From: Cyanobium sp. FGCU52 | Lineage (GTDB): Bacteria; Cyanobacteriota; Cyanobacteriia; PCC-6307; Cyanobiaceae | DNA length: 40,934 bases | NCBI GenBank assembly: GCA_024958715.1 | Contig: JANWUS010000004.1 | Span: forward strand, 1-40,934 | Reading direction: 5' to 3' | In this document: piece after piece, positions 24,928 through 33,111 of the stretch | How positions within the stretch are numbered: position 1 is the stretch's first letter | Layout of the letters: the number at the start of each line of letters is the position of its first letter | Position numbers and translations under genes: made by a program | The notes under the pieces: model-generated | What the model was told of the DNA's origin: nothing | Database searches by the model: none | What the model saw: the letters and a program-made list of their open reading frames with translations, nothing else

Positions 24928-27462
24928 GTGCCCTTCGGCTTCTCCGCTCTTGATCGGCTGCGCCCCAGCGGTTGGCGGCTGCAGGATCACGGCCAGGAGT
25001 TGCCCGCCAGCTGGAGCCGCCCCTTCGGCCTGCCCTGGGCCGACCCCTACACAGTCCGCTACGCCAGCAACCTCGACGACGGTCCCAATCACGGCATGCC
25101 CCTGGGGGGCTTCGGCGCCGGTTGCCTGGGTCGCGCCCCCGACGGCTCCTTCAACCTCTGGCATCTCGATGGCGGCGAGCACTGGTTCGGCACCCTGCCC
25201 GACTGCCAGTTCGCCCTGTTCGAGAGCAACGGTGAGGAACGACGTGCCCATGCCCTGGCGGTGCAGCCCGAGCTGGATGCCTCAAGGCCCGAAGCCGGCA
25301 AGCCCCTTCAGGCCTGGAGCTGGTACCCGGCCAGCAGCGTCGCCCATCCCACCGGCACCTACGCCGCCCGCTATCCCCTCAGTTCCACCCATTACCAGGG
25401 GGTGTTCGATGCCCAGGTGGACTGCGAGGCCTTCAGCCCCATTCTTCCCGGCGATTACCTGCGCAGTGCCTATCCGGTGGCGGTGTTCCGCTGCCGCTTC
25501 CGCAATCCCACGTCCAGGCCCCTGGAGCTGTCGCTGCTGCTGAGCTGGCGCAACACCTGCGGCTGGTTCACCAACACCGACACCGCCGCTTCGGTTCACT
25601 TCCGAGACGACGGCAGTCCGGAGCACAGCTATGTGCCAGCGATCGGCCTTGGCGAGGGCCAGCGCAACCGCTGCCTCGATGCTCCCGGCCTGCGCGGCAT
25701 CCTGCTGGAGGGCAGGCGGTCGGCTCCCCTGGCCGAAGGGGAGGGCCAGTGGTGTCTGGCGGTGCCCGCCGCCGATGACCTGGCCCCCGGCGGCGTGAGC
25801 GTGATGCGCTGCAGCCGCTGGAATCCCGCCGGCGACGGCGCCGAGATCTGGCAGAGCTTCGCCAGCGATGGCTCGATCGCCGAGAGCGACAACGATCGCC
25901 ACAGCCGGGCGGGGGAGCAGGCCGCCGCTGCCCTGGCGGTGCGCTTCCGGCTGGAGCCCGGAGAGTCTGCGGAGATTCCGGTGGTGCTGGCCTGGGATCT
26001 GCCGGTCACCAGCTTCGCCACCGGCACCCGCGCCCTGCGGCGCTACACCGATGTCTACGGCGATGGTGGCGACAACGCCGCCGCGATCGCCGCCGAGGCC
26101 CTGCGCGACTGGCGGCAGTGGCGCGAGGCGATCGACGCCTGGCAGGCGCCTGTGGTGGAACGCACCGATCTGCCGGAGCCGTTGCGCATGGCCCTGCTGA
26201 ACGAGCTCTACGACCTGGCCAGCGGCGGCACCCTCTGGACTGCTGCCACGGCCGACGATCCGGTGGGCCGCTTCGGAGTGCTCGAGTGCCTCGACTACGC
26301 CTGGTACGAAAGCCTCGATGTGCGCCTCTATGGCTCCTTCGCCCTGCTGCAGCTCTGGCCCGAGCTCGACAAGGCCGTGCTGCGCAGCTTCGCCCGCGCC
26401 ATCCCCGCCGCCGACCCCACCCCGAGGCCGATCGGTTGGTACTTCACCCAGGGGAAGGGCCGGGTCGAGGCCGCCCGCAAGATCGCCGGCGCCACCCCCC
26501 ACGATCTGGGCGCCCCCAACGAGCGCCCCTGGGACGCCACCAACTACACCGCCTACCAGGACTGCAACCTCTGGAAGGATCTGGCCAGCGACTTCGTGCT
26601 GCAGGTGTGGCGCACCTTCCGGCTGGCCCCCAGCGGTGAGGATCTCAGCTTCCTGGCGGACTGCTGGCCGGCGGCGGTGCAGGCCCTGCGCTATCTGCAA
26701 ACCTTTGATGTCAACGGCGACGGCCTGCCCGACAACGGCGGCGCCCCGGATCAGACCTTTGACGACTGGCCGCTCAAGGGTGTCAGCGCCTATTGCGGCG
26801 CCCTCTGGATCGCCGCCCTGGAGGCGGCCCTGGCCATGGGGCAACGTCTGCAGCTGGAGCTGGGTCTCGACACCAGCGCCGAGCAGAGGGAGTTCGGCAG
26901 CTGGCTCGAGCGCTCGAGGGCGAACTTCGATCGCCTGCTCTGGAACGGCGAGTACTACGAGATCGATGCCGAAAGCGGAACGCCTGTGGTGATGGCCGAC
27001 CAGCTCTGCGGCGACTTCTACGCCCGCCTGCTGGACCTGCCGCCGGTGGTGGCCGAGGATCGGGCCCGTTCGGCCCTCAAGGCCGTGAGGGAGGCCTGCT
27101 TCGAGCGCTTCGAGGGCGGGCGCCTGGGGGTGGCCAACGGCCTGCGGCGCGATGGCACCCCCCTGGATCCCAACGGCACCCATCCCCTGGAGGTGTGGAC
27201 CGGCATCAATTTCGGCCTGGCGGCCTACTACCGCCTGATGGGCGACACCCCCACAGCCCTGGCAATCACCTCGGCCGTGGTGGAACAGGTCTACGCAGGC
27301 GGCCTGCAGTTCCGCACCCCCGAGGCGATCACCGCGGCGGGCACCTTCCGGGCCTGCCACTACCTGCGGGCCATGGCGATCTGGGCCCTGTGGGCCACCC
27401 ATACCGGCTGGCAGCCGATTCCGGGGGCGGAGCGGACTCCCGTTCCTGTGGCTGCGCCATGA
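24928..27462 (+). CDS. GH116 family glycosidase (GBA2-like glucosylceramidase)
   Basis: An 844-residue protein of glycoside hydrolase family 116, which includes bacterial and archaeal beta-glucosidases and mammalian GBA2. Seen: N-terminal substrate-binding region with GMPLGGFGAGCLGRAPDG (about 56-73), and a C-terminal alpha6/alpha6 barrel with LECLDYAWYESLDVRLYGS (452-470), where E453 sits where the family nucleophile is expected. A PDQTFDDW segment (607-614) offers the acid/base aspartate (D608 or D612). No signal peptide, so cytoplasmic. GTG at 24928 gives the full family N-terminus. Substrate is not deducible; glucosylglycerol-, sphingolipid- or beta-glucoside-type substrates are all possible. 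Coupled to DUF3122 by ATGA. Confidence 0.88.
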   Translation: MPFGFSALDRLRPSGWRLQDHGQELPASWSRPFGLPWADPYTVRYASNLDDGPNHGMPLGGFGAGCLGRAPDGSFNLWHLDGGEHWFGTLPDCQFALFESNGEERRAHALAVQPELDASRPEAGKPLQAWSWYPASSVAHPTGTYAARYPLSSTHYQGVFDAQVDCEAFSPILPGDYLRSAYPVAVFRCRFRNPTSRPLELSLLLSWRNTCGWFTNTDTAASVHFRDDGSPEHSYVPAIGLGEGQRNRCLDAPGLRGILLEGRRSAPLAEGEGQWCLAVPAADDLAPGGVSVMRCSRWNPAGDGAEIWQSFASDGSIAESDNDRHSRAGEQAAAALAVRFRLEPGESAEIPVVLAWDLPVTSFATGTRALRRYTDVYGDGGDNAAAIAAEALRDWRQWREAIDAWQAPVVERTDLPEPLRMALLNELYDLASGGTLWTAATADDPVGRFGVLECLDYAWYESLDVRLYGSFALLQLWPELDKAVLRSFARAIPAADPTPRPIGWYFTQGKGRVEAARKIAGATPHDLGAPNERPWDATNYTAYQDCNLWKDLASDFVLQVWRTFRLAPSGEDLSFLADCWPAAVQALRYLQTFDVNGDGLPDNGGAPDQTFDDWPLKGVSAYCGALWIAALEAALAMGQRLQLELGLDTSAEQREFGSWLERSRANFDRLLWNGEYYEIDAESGTPVVMADQLCGDFYARLLDLPPVVAEDRARSALKAVREACFERFEGGRLGVANGLRRDGTPLDPNGTHPLEVWTGINFGLAAYYRLMGDTPTALAITSAVVEQVYAGGLQFRTPEAITAAGTFRACHYLRAMAIWALWATHTGWQPIPGAERTPVPVAAP

Positions 27463-27986
27463 GCAGCAGGGTTCGCGCAAGGTGGCTGGCGGCACTGCTG
27501 CTGGGCTTCCTCGTTTTGCTGGGATCTCCAAAAGGTGCCCAGGCCCAGATCCAGGCCAGCCCCATGGAGACCGGTACCGGCCTGGTGCGCAGCCTCGAGA
27601 GCCTGCGCGACCTCGACTACCAGAGCTGGCAGGTGGTGGCGTATCGGCAGGGACCCGCCCGCGCGGGCGCTCCCATCACCCTTCGCATCGTCAGCTACCC
27701 GGGGCGGGTGCGCCTCGACCATCCCACGCCGCTGGAGGTGCGTTCGGGGCGGCTCCAGTGGCAGTTGGACGACATCACCCTCACCAGCCCCAAGCTTTCA
27801 GCCGACAACCGTGCCGCGGCCGCCGAGTTCGACCTGTCGCTCCTCCTGGCCGACCTGCGCCTGAGCCGGCCGTTGCGGTTGCAGCTGCCCGGGGTCTTCG
27901 TGGAGCTCCCGGTTCCTCCCTACGTGGTGGAGGAGTGGCGGAGCCTGGCGACAGCATCAACACCCCCTCCCCCGAACGAGCGCTGA
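27459..27986 (+). CDS. DUF3122 exported protein
   Basis: A 175-residue secreted protein matching the cyanobacterial DUF3122 family, function unknown. Seen: signal peptide (about 8-30, LAALLLGFLVLLG, ending AQAQ), then LRDLDYQSWQVVAYR, the strand-rich PITLRIVSYPGRVRLDHPTPLEVRSG segment, LQWQLDDITL and LPGVFVELPVPPYVVEEW. The start overlaps the GH116 stop (ATGA). Probably periplasmic or thylakoid-lumen facing; no catalytic motif is visible. Confidence 0.8.
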   Translation: MSSRVRARWLAALLLGFLVLLGSPKGAQAQIQASPMETGTGLVRSLESLRDLDYQSWQVVAYRQGPARAGAPITLRIVSYPGRVRLDHPTPLEVRSGRLQWQLDDITLTSPKLSADNRAAAAEFDLSLLLADLRLSRPLRLQLPGVFVELPVPPYVVEEWRSLATASTPPPPNER

Positions 27987-28042
27987 TCTCCATCGGCACG
28001 ATCTCTGCAGCACATTGTCCCCGAGGCGTCAGCGCGGCACCC

Positions 28043-29275
28043 ATGTCTCCCTCCCTCTGGCTCCCCTGGATGCGCCGGACTCTGCAACTGGCGGCATTGG
28101 GCGGGGGCCGCACCAGCCCGAACCCGATGGTGGGCGCCGTTGTTCTGGACGCTGGCGGCACTCTGGTGGGGGAAGGCTTTCACGCCCGTGCCGGTGAACC
28201 CCATGCCGAAGTGGGGGCCCTGCGCCAGGCCGGCGATCGGGCCCGGGGCGGCACCCTGGTCGTGAGCCTCGAGCCCTGCTGCCATCACGGTCGCACGCCA
28301 CCGTGCAGCGAAGCGGTGATCGCCGCCGGCATTGCCCGGGTGGTGGTGGCCATGTCCGACCCCGACCCGCGGGTTGCAGGGTCCGGCCTGGCCCGTCTTC
28401 GGGCAGCGGGGCTGGAGGTTATCGAAGGTGTTGCCGGGAGTGAGGCTCATCGCCTCAACCGCGCCTTCGTGCATCGGGTCCTCACTGGCCGTCCCCTGGG
28501 GGTGCTCAAGTGGGCGATGAGCCTTGATGGCCGGACGGCACTTCCCAATGGGGACAGCCAATGGATCAGTGGTGACGCGGCACGGGAATGGGTGCACCGT
28601 CTTCGGGCGGGCTGTGACGCCGTGATCGTGGGGGGTGGCACGGTGCGCACTGATGACCCCCTGCTCACCAGCCGCGGTCGGCGGGATCCCGAGCCGCTGC
28701 GGGTGGTGCTGAGCCGTGGCCTGGACCTGCCTGCGGCTGCCTGGTTGTGGGACACCACCGTGGCCCCCACCCTTGTGGCCCATGGCCCTGGGGCACCACA
28801 GAAGCGGCGCGAGGCGTTCGACCGCATGGTCCAGGCTTCAGCAGGGGATTCTCCTGCCATCGATAGCGCGGAGGTCGATCCGGCCGATCCCCTTACAAAT
28901 GCAAGCGGGCCACAGCGCCTGGAATTGCCGGCCTGTGAACCCCTGGCCCTGCTGGAGGCACTGGCGGAACGGGGCTGCAACCGGGTGCTGTGGGAGTGCG
29001 GCCCCGAACTGGCGGCCGCGGCGATCCGCCAGGGCTGCGTACAGGAGCTGGCGGCGGTGATCGCCCCGAAGCTTCTGGGGGGCCCACCGGCACGCACCCC
29101 CCTCGGGAACCTTGGTTTTGAAAGCCTCGTTAAGGTCCCATGCTGGCGGGAACTGAACCGTCACCAGCTTGGTAGAGACCTGCTTTGGGAATTAGAAGGC
29201 CCCCAGCCGCCGACCGCTCCCTCGGATCCCCCCATCGATGGATGGGGCAGCGCCAGTCCCCGGTCGGCGCCATGA
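28043..29275 (+). CDS. ribD: Bifunctional riboflavin deaminase/reductase RibD
   Basis: RibD deaminates the pyrimidine intermediate of riboflavin synthesis and reduces its ribose side chain. The 410-residue protein has the CMP/dCMP-deaminase-like N-terminal domain with zinc ligands H54 (in HAE, 54-56), C79 and C88 (in PCCHHGRTPPC). The C-terminal reductase shows GVLKWAMSLDGRTALPNGDSQWISG, AVIVGGGTVRTDDP and CNRVLWECGPELAAAAI. ATG at 28043 gives the normal length. The stop overlaps the GT61 start (ATGA). ribF is in the same window but not adjacent. Confidence 0.93.
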   Translation: MSPSLWLPWMRRTLQLAALGGGRTSPNPMVGAVVLDAGGTLVGEGFHARAGEPHAEVGALRQAGDRARGGTLVVSLEPCCHHGRTPPCSEAVIAAGIARVVVAMSDPDPRVAGSGLARLRAAGLEVIEGVAGSEAHRLNRAFVHRVLTGRPLGVLKWAMSLDGRTALPNGDSQWISGDAAREWVHRLRAGCDAVIVGGGTVRTDDPLLTSRGRRDPEPLRVVLSRGLDLPAAAWLWDTTVAPTLVAHGPGAPQKRREAFDRMVQASAGDSPAIDSAEVDPADPLTNASGPQRLELPACEPLALLEALAERGCNRVLWECGPELAAAAIRQGCVQELAAVIAPKLLGGPPARTPLGNLGFESLVKVPCWRELNRHQLGRDLLWELEGPQPPTAPSDPPIDGWGSASPRSAP

Positions 29276-30327
29276 GCGGCAGGCCTCACGAAAGCGTCTT
29301 GATTCATGGACGCCAGGCCTGCCACTACCAGCTGGCCAATCCCTGGAACCAACCCCTCGGGCGCATCAGCGAGTTCCTGGGGCCCATCCTGCTCGACCCC
29401 CAGAGTTATGCGGTTGAGCTTGGAGTCCGCTTGCTGAGCTCGAACCTAGTGGGGATGGATCGACGCCGGCGCATCGTGGAGGAAACCCTCCATCTCAAGG
29501 AACTTGATCGGCGCCTGCGGCGGAAACTGCTGCTGCGTTCCCTGCTTCCCCCCCAGGAGTGGATCCCCGGTGCGGTGTGCAGCTTGGTGGATAGCCGGCA
29601 ATGGTGCGGCAGTTACTTCCACTGGTTTCTGGATTGCCTTCCCCGCCTTATTGCCGCCCACCATCACAGCCTTCGCCGCGGCGAGGCCCCCCGGGTTATC
29701 GTGCCAGCGAGTCTGAACCCCTGGCAGGGGGAATCCCTGCACCTGATAGGTCTCCCCGCCGAACAGCGGATAGCCCATCACCCCATCGGCGGCGGCGGCA
29801 TCGCCGTGGAGCGCTTGATCGGCTATGTGGCGCACCGCTGGCAGCGACTAGGGGATGCCCCGTTCGATGCCGCCTCCCCCTGGGCGATCCGCTGGCTTGC
29901 TGATCACCTGTCCGCTGCCGTGCCGCGGGACTCCGGCTTGCTACCGCGGCGGCTCTACCTGTCCCGGGGTGGGGCGCCGACGCGCCGGGTGGCTAATGAG
30001 GATGAGGTGCTGGCTCTTCTGGAACCCCACGGTTTCGTGGCGGTCCGCTGCGAGCAGCTCAGTCTCAGCGAGCAGATCGCTCTGTTCCGGGACGCCACCC
30101 ACATCGTGGCACCCCACGGCGCTGGCCTCACAAATCTGCTTCATGCCCGAGGCGGATGCGTTCTTGAACTGTTTCCTGAGGGCCATGGCGTGCGACCCGA
30201 TTTCTTCCAACTGGCCATGATCAATCACCTGAGCTATCAGCACGCCGTCTGCCCATCCAGCGGCCCCGCCATCAACTTTAAAGTTCCCGCCCGGGTTATC
30301 GAAAACTTTCTGGACCGAATGCTCTGA
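29272..30327 (+). CDS. GT61-family (DUF563) glycosyltransferase
   Basis: A 351-residue protein with the DUF563/GT61 fold. Seen: YFHWFLDCLPRLIAAHHH, the dinucleotide-like VPASLNPWQGES region, LYLSRGGAPTRRVANEDEVLALLEPHGFVAV, and HIVAPHGAGLTNLLHARGGCVLELFP, which holds the conserved histidine-glycine motif. Members transfer xylose, GlcNAc or other sugars to glycans. The start overlaps the ribD stop (ATGA), but GC content and codon use are like the core genes, unlike the next two genes. Probably a surface-glycan enzyme. Confidence 0.8.
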   Translation: MSGRPHESVLIHGRQACHYQLANPWNQPLGRISEFLGPILLDPQSYAVELGVRLLSSNLVGMDRRRRIVEETLHLKELDRRLRRKLLLRSLLPPQEWIPGAVCSLVDSRQWCGSYFHWFLDCLPRLIAAHHHSLRRGEAPRVIVPASLNPWQGESLHLIGLPAEQRIAHHPIGGGGIAVERLIGYVAHRWQRLGDAPFDAASPWAIRWLADHLSAAVPRDSGLLPRRLYLSRGGAPTRRVANEDEVLALLEPHGFVAVRCEQLSLSEQIALFRDATHIVAPHGAGLTNLLHARGGCVLELFPEGHGVRPDFFQLAMINHLSYQHAVCPSSGPAINFKVPARVIENFLDRML

Positions 30328-30472
30328 TCGCTTCGGCGCCCTCATCGGATACTTCCAGTAGTCAGCGTCATCAGAGCTCCAGCCCCTGGCTCAGGCGGCC
30401 TTCGAGGCCCATCCTTCGGTGAGGCATGCACCTCCGGGACTTTGGTAGATTGACTCAAACTGCTCAAGGTGG

Positions 30473-31567
30473 ATGGAAAGAACGCTGGTGGTTATTCTTG
30501 CTGAGACCAGAGCATACGAATTCTCTTTTGCTTCATTCAAGAGCAATTTGCTCGATAGTCTTGGTGCTGATCTGGCCTTGTGCATTGCAAACAATGAGTG
30601 GGAGCATCAAGGCAATCCCTACTATCAAGCAGCCAAATATATCTGGACTTACGAAGAGCCCCGGGACTGGGGGACTGCCTTCGACCTGGCACAGAAAGTC
30701 GAGGGATGGCATGGGGACTGGCGCTGTCTTCTCCAGTTGAACGGTATTCTGATGGGAGGCGTTCACGATCATTCGGGCTGCCGCACCAAAGGTTCGGGTT
30801 CGATCCTTCTGTTTTTCAGATGGCTACTAAAGCAGAAACTGATTGAAACCGGCGTGTACAAACAGTACGACAGATTCGTAATTACTCGGTCAGACTATAT
30901 TCATACTGTGCATCACTTCCCTTTGCGCTTGATGAATTGTGATCACATCTGGATTCCCGACGGAGAGGACTATGGGGGATATACTGATAGGCACATCGTC
31001 GTCAGTCAGAAAGATGTATTGGCTGTGCTCTCGGTGACCGATCCGATCCTTCGAGACCCAGAAGGATTGTATCACCGCCTATGCAGTCGAAGGGAATGGA
31101 ATCTTGAGCGTTATCTTAAGTATGCCTTCTGCGAGCTAGGGATTGACGCATGTGTACGCAGATATCCGTTCACAATGTATGCCGTTCGATCGGCAGACGG
31201 CAGAACCAGCTGGAGCACTGGCACCTTCTCAATGCGACATGGCTACTGCATCAAGTATAGAGATGAGCACAGGAAAGCTCTTCTGGCCAGCAAGATGATC
31301 CTCAGGCCCGAAGACTGGACGCCTGAAGCGACAGCGGCATTTTGCAAGCTTGTCTCATTCACTGATTGGCTTCAGCATTGCACATCCTTATGGGTTCACC
31401 CGATCAAAAACGTCCGACTCAGAAGATTCTGTTGCATGCTGATCTATGGTTCGTTTCTCTCTGATCGTTGGTTTGCTTCAGTCTATAGTCGTCTCTGTGT
31501 CGTTTGGGCACAGTTTCTCACGTTTAGCAACCATAGGGGGGGCGCCGGCGGCGGCATCGCCGTCTAG
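30473..31567 (+). CDS. Unrecognised protein, possibly glycan-related
   Basis: A 364-residue protein with no family I can name. It is visibly AT-richer in base composition than its neighbours, suggesting horizontal transfer. It has no signal peptide. Seen: start MERTLVVILAETRAYEFSF, a segment RFVITRSDYIHTVHHFPL, and IWIPDGEDYGGYTDRHIVVS. A TRSD plus PDGEDYGGY combination resembles active-site loops of nucleotide-sugar-dependent glycosyltransferases, but a classical DxD is not clear. The position between a GT61 enzyme and a sugar epimerase supports a glycan role by context only. ATG at 30473 is preceded by AAGGTGG. The gene ends in a Gly-rich, possibly unconserved tail. Confidence 0.55.
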   Translation: MERTLVVILAETRAYEFSFASFKSNLLDSLGADLALCIANNEWEHQGNPYYQAAKYIWTYEEPRDWGTAFDLAQKVEGWHGDWRCLLQLNGILMGGVHDHSGCRTKGSGSILLFFRWLLKQKLIETGVYKQYDRFVITRSDYIHTVHHFPLRLMNCDHIWIPDGEDYGGYTDRHIVVSQKDVLAVLSVTDPILRDPEGLYHRLCSRREWNLERYLKYAFCELGIDACVRRYPFTMYAVRSADGRTSWSTGTFSMRHGYCIKYRDEHRKALLASKMILRPEDWTPEATAAFCKLVSFTDWLQHCTSLWVHPIKNVRLRRFCCMLIYGSFLSDRWFASVYSRLCVVWAQFLTFSNHRGGAGGGIAV

Positions 31568-31611
31568 CCTGTTGAAAAGCCTTGCACCAAGCCCATGAGA
31601 ATCCTGCAAGA

Positions 31612-32532
31612 ATGATGACTTCCGTGTTAGTCTTTGGAGTTTCAGGCTTTCTGGGTAGATACATTGCTCATGAGTTTCTAGCCAATGGGTATCCGGTGAT
31701 CGGTGTCGATGCTGGTCAAAAGAGTTTCATCCCAGACCTTGATCTATTTCGTTATGAAAAAGTTAACGTCCCTGGCAATGCCTTCAGCTCCCTGCTTGCA
31801 GAACTGCAGCCTTGGCTTGTGATCAACTGCGCTGGCAGCGCTTCTGTGGGTGCTTCATTCACCAGCCCTTCGATTGATTTTCAGGCAAATACTATGCTTG
31901 TCTTCGAGGTTCTTGAGGCCATCAGACTCATGGCGCCGGATTCCAGGTTCATCATGTTGTCCAGTGCCGCCGTTTACGGAAATCCAAGCGGTCTTCCGAT
32001 CTCAGAGAATCACAGACTCGAACCTTTGTCTCCCTATGGATTTCACAAGCTTCAAGCTGAGTCTCTCTGCTTGGAATACAGTAAAATCCATGGCATCAAA
32101 ACCGCTGTGGCTCGGATATTCTCGGCTTATGGCTCTGGACTTCGTCGTCAGGTGATTTGGGACATCGTGAGGCGATCACTCACCTATGGTGAGCTAGAGC
32201 TGATGGGAACGGGAGAAGAAACAAGAGATTTCCTTCACGCCAAGGATGTGGCCTTGGCCATTCGAATAATGGCGGAGCATTCCTCGTTTGCAGGAGAGGC
32301 TTATAATGTAGCTTCGGGTGAGGAAGTGTCAATACAGGAGCTTGCAACTCTTCTCACCACTATGATCGGTACTCATTCGTCGCCGAGATTCAATGGCCAG
32401 CAAGATCCTGGTTCGCCCAAAAACTGGCGCGCTGACATCGGTAGGCTGCAGGGGCTCGGATTCACTCCTTCCATTTCACTCATGCAGGGCCTTCAGGATT
32501 TTCTGCAATGGAGCAGAGGCCAGTTGGTCTAA
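31612..32532 (+). CDS. NAD-dependent nucleotide-sugar epimerase/dehydratase
   Basis: A 306-residue extended short-chain dehydrogenase. Seen: NAD-binding VLVFGVSGFLGRYIAHEF near the N-terminus with GxxGxxG, FIMLSSAAVYG supplying the catalytic serine region, and the YGFHK YxxxK pair. YNVASGEEVSIQELA lies near the C-terminus. The reaction is probably conversion of an NDP-hexose (GalE/RmlD/GMD-like), but subtype is not clear. Like the previous gene it is AT-richer than its surroundings. ATG at 31612 is chosen over TTG at 31582. It is the last gene before the IS site. Confidence 0.85.
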   Translation: MMTSVLVFGVSGFLGRYIAHEFLANGYPVIGVDAGQKSFIPDLDLFRYEKVNVPGNAFSSLLAELQPWLVINCAGSASVGASFTSPSIDFQANTMLVFEVLEAIRLMAPDSRFIMLSSAAVYGNPSGLPISENHRLEPLSPYGFHKLQAESLCLEYSKIHGIKTAVARIFSAYGSGLRRQVIWDIVRRSLTYGELELMGTGEETRDFLHAKDVALAIRIMAEHSSFAGEAYNVASGEEVSIQELATLLTTMIGTHSSPRFNGQQDPGSPKNWRADIGRLQGLGFTPSISLMQGLQDFLQWSRGQLV

Positions 32533-32766
32533 TGAAAACGGAAGCAATAACTAATCACTGATTTAACCACCAGCTTTTTCCTGATTATGTATGGGCTAGG
32601 AAAGCTCTGAGCAACAATACTGTTTAGAGCGTCTTGAACACCATTCGCTTGCGGCGAACAGTTTCAAGGCAGATCGAGCGTACTTCGGCCAGATCTTGTC
32701 ATTGTCCGGCGAAATCTAGTCCATTTTCGGTCAATGTTGCGCTAACTGGGCACACTTCTCACTTAA
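32533..32766. other. Intergenic stretch between epimerase and IS5 remnant
   Basis: AT-richer sequence with no convincing reading frame. It lies between the epimerase stop and the end of the IS5-family C-terminal fragment. It probably includes the outer end of that old element, but I could not recognise an IS5 terminal repeat here. Confidence 0.5.
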
Positions 32767-32955
32767 TCACGTCTGGCATAGGAACTGATGTCGAGCCATG
32801 AACAGGTTCGCGAGCGTTGCCAGAACTTGGACCTTGCAGCCATTCTTGTGCATGCCGCGCAGGCGGGACTTCTGAAAACTTAACTGCCGCTATGGCCTCC
32901 GGCCGACTTCGTCTAGATCACGCGGAATGGGTGCTCACATTTTGCACCGATGTGA
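32767..32955 (-). pseudogene. IS5-family transposase, C-terminal fragment
   Basis: Read on the minus strand from the edge of the IS256 element, the frame gives HIGAKCEHPFRVI, the 'HPFRVI' core of IS5-family transposases, then a TAG at 32913-32915. The missing C-terminus continues in a second frame as FQKSRLRGMHKNGC and LANLFMARHQFL up to a TGA at 32767-32769. The two frames imply an indel of about 23-25 bp after FRVI. This is the left half of a gene cut by the IS256 element; the right half is at 34631-35117. The stop and frameshift show the gene was already dead or decayed apart from the insertion. Confidence 0.8.
32948..32955. repeat. Left target-site duplication (CGATGTGA)
   Basis: The 8-bp sequence CGATGTGA directly abuts the left end of the IS256 element and reappears directly beyond the right end at 34631-34638. 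The 8-bp length is usual for IS256-family insertions. Confidence 0.85.
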
Positions 32956-32992
32956 GCTGGCGTCCCCGGCAGTGGTGTAAATCCCCAGGGCC
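32956..32992 (+). repeat. Left terminal inverted repeat of IS256 element
   Basis: Begins GCTGGCGTCCC and contains GTGGTGTAAA at positions 17-26 of the repeat. Pairs with the reverse complement of 34594-34630: 8 of the first 16 and 18 of the last 21 bases match. Confidence 0.8.
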
Positions 32993-33016
32993 TCAGCCCG
33001 GCGTAGCCGGGCTGAG
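32992..33016 (+). promoter_or_regulatory. Subterminal hairpin in IS256 leader
   Basis: A perfect 11-bp stem (CTCAGCCCGGC / GCCGGGCTGAG) with a GTA loop starts at the inner edge of the left inverted repeat, 96 bases before the transposase ATG. No T-tract follows, so a simple terminator is unlikely. It may block translation from read-through transcripts or attenuate them, which is known for other IS elements. Confidence 0.55.
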
Positions 33017-33111
33017 CGTCCGCACCTCAGGCGATCGGCTCCACGGCTGACGTTGCAAGGGGTGGGCAGGCCCGTTTCCCTGGTTTGAGAACCACCTCAA
33101 CCAGACAGACC

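Noticed and set aside
25282..27531. Minus-strand frame of about 749 codons opposite the GH116 gene
   Set aside because: Same GC-driven open-frame artefact; no motifs and complete overlap with a recognised enzyme.
32817..33050. Short plus-strand frame crossing the left IS junction
   Set aside because: It combines the antisense of an IS5 remnant with the IS256 left end, so it cannot be an ancestral gene.
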